From: Lachnospira sp. UBA4346 | GTDB taxonomy: Bacteria > Bacillota > Clostridia > Lachnospirales > Lachnospiraceae | DNA length: 64,000 bases | Reading direction: 5' to 3' | NCBI GenBank assembly: GCA_002394205.1 | Contig: DGTC01000024.1 | Coordinates: 32,339 to 96,338, forward strand | Part shown: positions 63,473 to 64,000 of the stretch, in pieces | Layout of the letters: every line of letters starts with the position of its first letter | Numbering within the stretch: the stretch's first letter is position 1 | Notes under the pieces: generated by a model | The model's database searches: none | Seen by the model: the letters and a program-made list of their open reading frames with translations, nothing else | What the model was told of the DNA's origin: nothing | Position numbers and translations under genes: made by a program

Positions 63473-63865
63473 TCTTTGTTAACTCTTTGACGAGTTCAAA
63501 GCATCTTGTTTACTGGATTTGTGTGTAAATTTTTTGCATGTGTGTTGAGTATTGTGGTGGGTGAAAAAACTCTAATAAACGCAGTAACCTAATACATTAA
63601 ATTTAACAATAAAAAGCAAAATATTAACTATATATACTTTATCAAATATCTTATTACTGTCTTACATTTCTCTGATGTTTCCTTCCTTAACTGCTAAATA
63701 TAAATTTCCTATATCATCTTACATCTACAAATTGTTCTTACAAAATCTATTGCTCAATATCTTTATTTTATATTAGTCCTATTAATGTACTATCTTTTAA
63801 TATTGCTGATTAAATGGCATTTTTCTAATCCCGCATTGAATAAAAACACGCATACTATCTTCTTT
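63473..63865. other. AT-rich intergenic stretch, no gene seen
   Basis: About 390 bp between the two repeat copies; no credible gene, promoter or RNA was identified. Confidence 0.5.
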
Positions 63866-63958
63866 TTTATAAAACGCAAAGAACCCTGTCCTATGCAAGC
63901 ATAGAACAAGGTTCTTCGTATATATTGTTGCAAGGCATTCGCCAATGCAAATATTATC
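63866..63958. repeat. Copy 2 of a 90-bp direct repeat, including the rpsI terminator
   Basis: Starts just after the rpsI stop codon. AAGAACC/GGTTCTT arms make the terminator hairpin of rpsI. Copy 1 is at 63381-63472. Confidence 0.7.
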
Positions 63959-63960
63959 GC

Positions 63961-64000
63961 TTAGAGAACTGTGGAGCACGACGAGCTGCCTTTAAGCCGT
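63961..64000 (-). CDS. rpsI: 30S ribosomal protein S9, C-terminal end
   Basis: The minus strand ends GLKAARRAPQFSKR and stop, the invariant C-terminus of S9. The rest of the gene, and presumably rplM, are outside the window. Confidence 0.85.
   Translation of the reverse strand, partial: RLKGSSSCSTVL

Overview
The window comes from a low-GC Gram-positive chromosome, most likely a motile, pectin-using gut Lachnospiraceae. The evidence is strong AGGAGG-type ribosome sites, a T-box leader, GatCAB, LuxS, two chemoreceptors, a cytoplasmic GH28 pectinase and a CotF-like spore-coat protein. The family assignment is an inference, since no 16S gene is present.

Layout. 1-29 kb is ordinary chromosome: the end of a secreted protein, purC and purF, a c-di-GMP pair (one gene frameshifted), a GH28 enzyme, a T-box-controlled aspS-gatC-gatA-gatB operon, luxS with an acidic membrane protein, a NUDIX hydrolase, a NYN/OST-HTH protein, recQ, a nadA-nadB-nadC operon behind a dyad operator, and two methyl-accepting chemotaxis proteins around a TetR regulator. 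29.54-44.53 kb is one integrated mobile element of 14,988 bp. 44.6-55.1 kb is a zone of decayed accessory DNA holding a broken Tn916-type integrase, a type IIG restriction-modification enzyme, a toxin-antitoxin pair and fragments of several other genes. 55.1-64 kb returns to chromosome (nitroreductase, flavin reductase, HxlR regulator, NUDIX, CAP-domain surface protein, SGNH hydrolase, CotF-like protein, FKBP isomerase, end of rpsI), with more gene fragments at 60 and 61.8 kb.

The mobile element is the main discovery. A large serine integrase has inserted it inside the catalytic P-loop codons of a host low-molecular-weight protein tyrosine phosphatase (LMW-PTP) gene. Joining the two ends in silico gives a symmetric 56-bp attP: 15-bp arms that match at 14 of 15 positions, exactly 12 bp on each side of a central TG. 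Joining the host flanks gives an uninterrupted phosphatase gene. attP lies inside the 3' end of the integrase gene, whose native stop codon abuts the ribosome site of the element's own LMW-PTP gene. On integration the element's phosphatase falls behind the host phosphatase promoter and start region, while the integrase loses 18 native C-terminal residues and gains 35 encoded by host DNA. The cargo phosphatase uses different synonymous codons across the P-loop, so it is probably not an integration target itself.

The rest of the element is a tape-measure protein with a 29-residue repeat, an HK97-gp10-like protein and other phage-like genes, but no capsid, portal, terminase or lysis gene. It also carries a sigma-like factor, two excisionase-like HTH proteins, a ribbon-helix-helix protein beside paired 12-bp palindromes, a beta-helix surface protein, and a region of about 700 bp, apparently non-coding, that looks like a large structured RNA ending in a terminator. 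It may be a phage satellite, a tail-like particle locus or a reduced prophage; the sequence alone does not decide.
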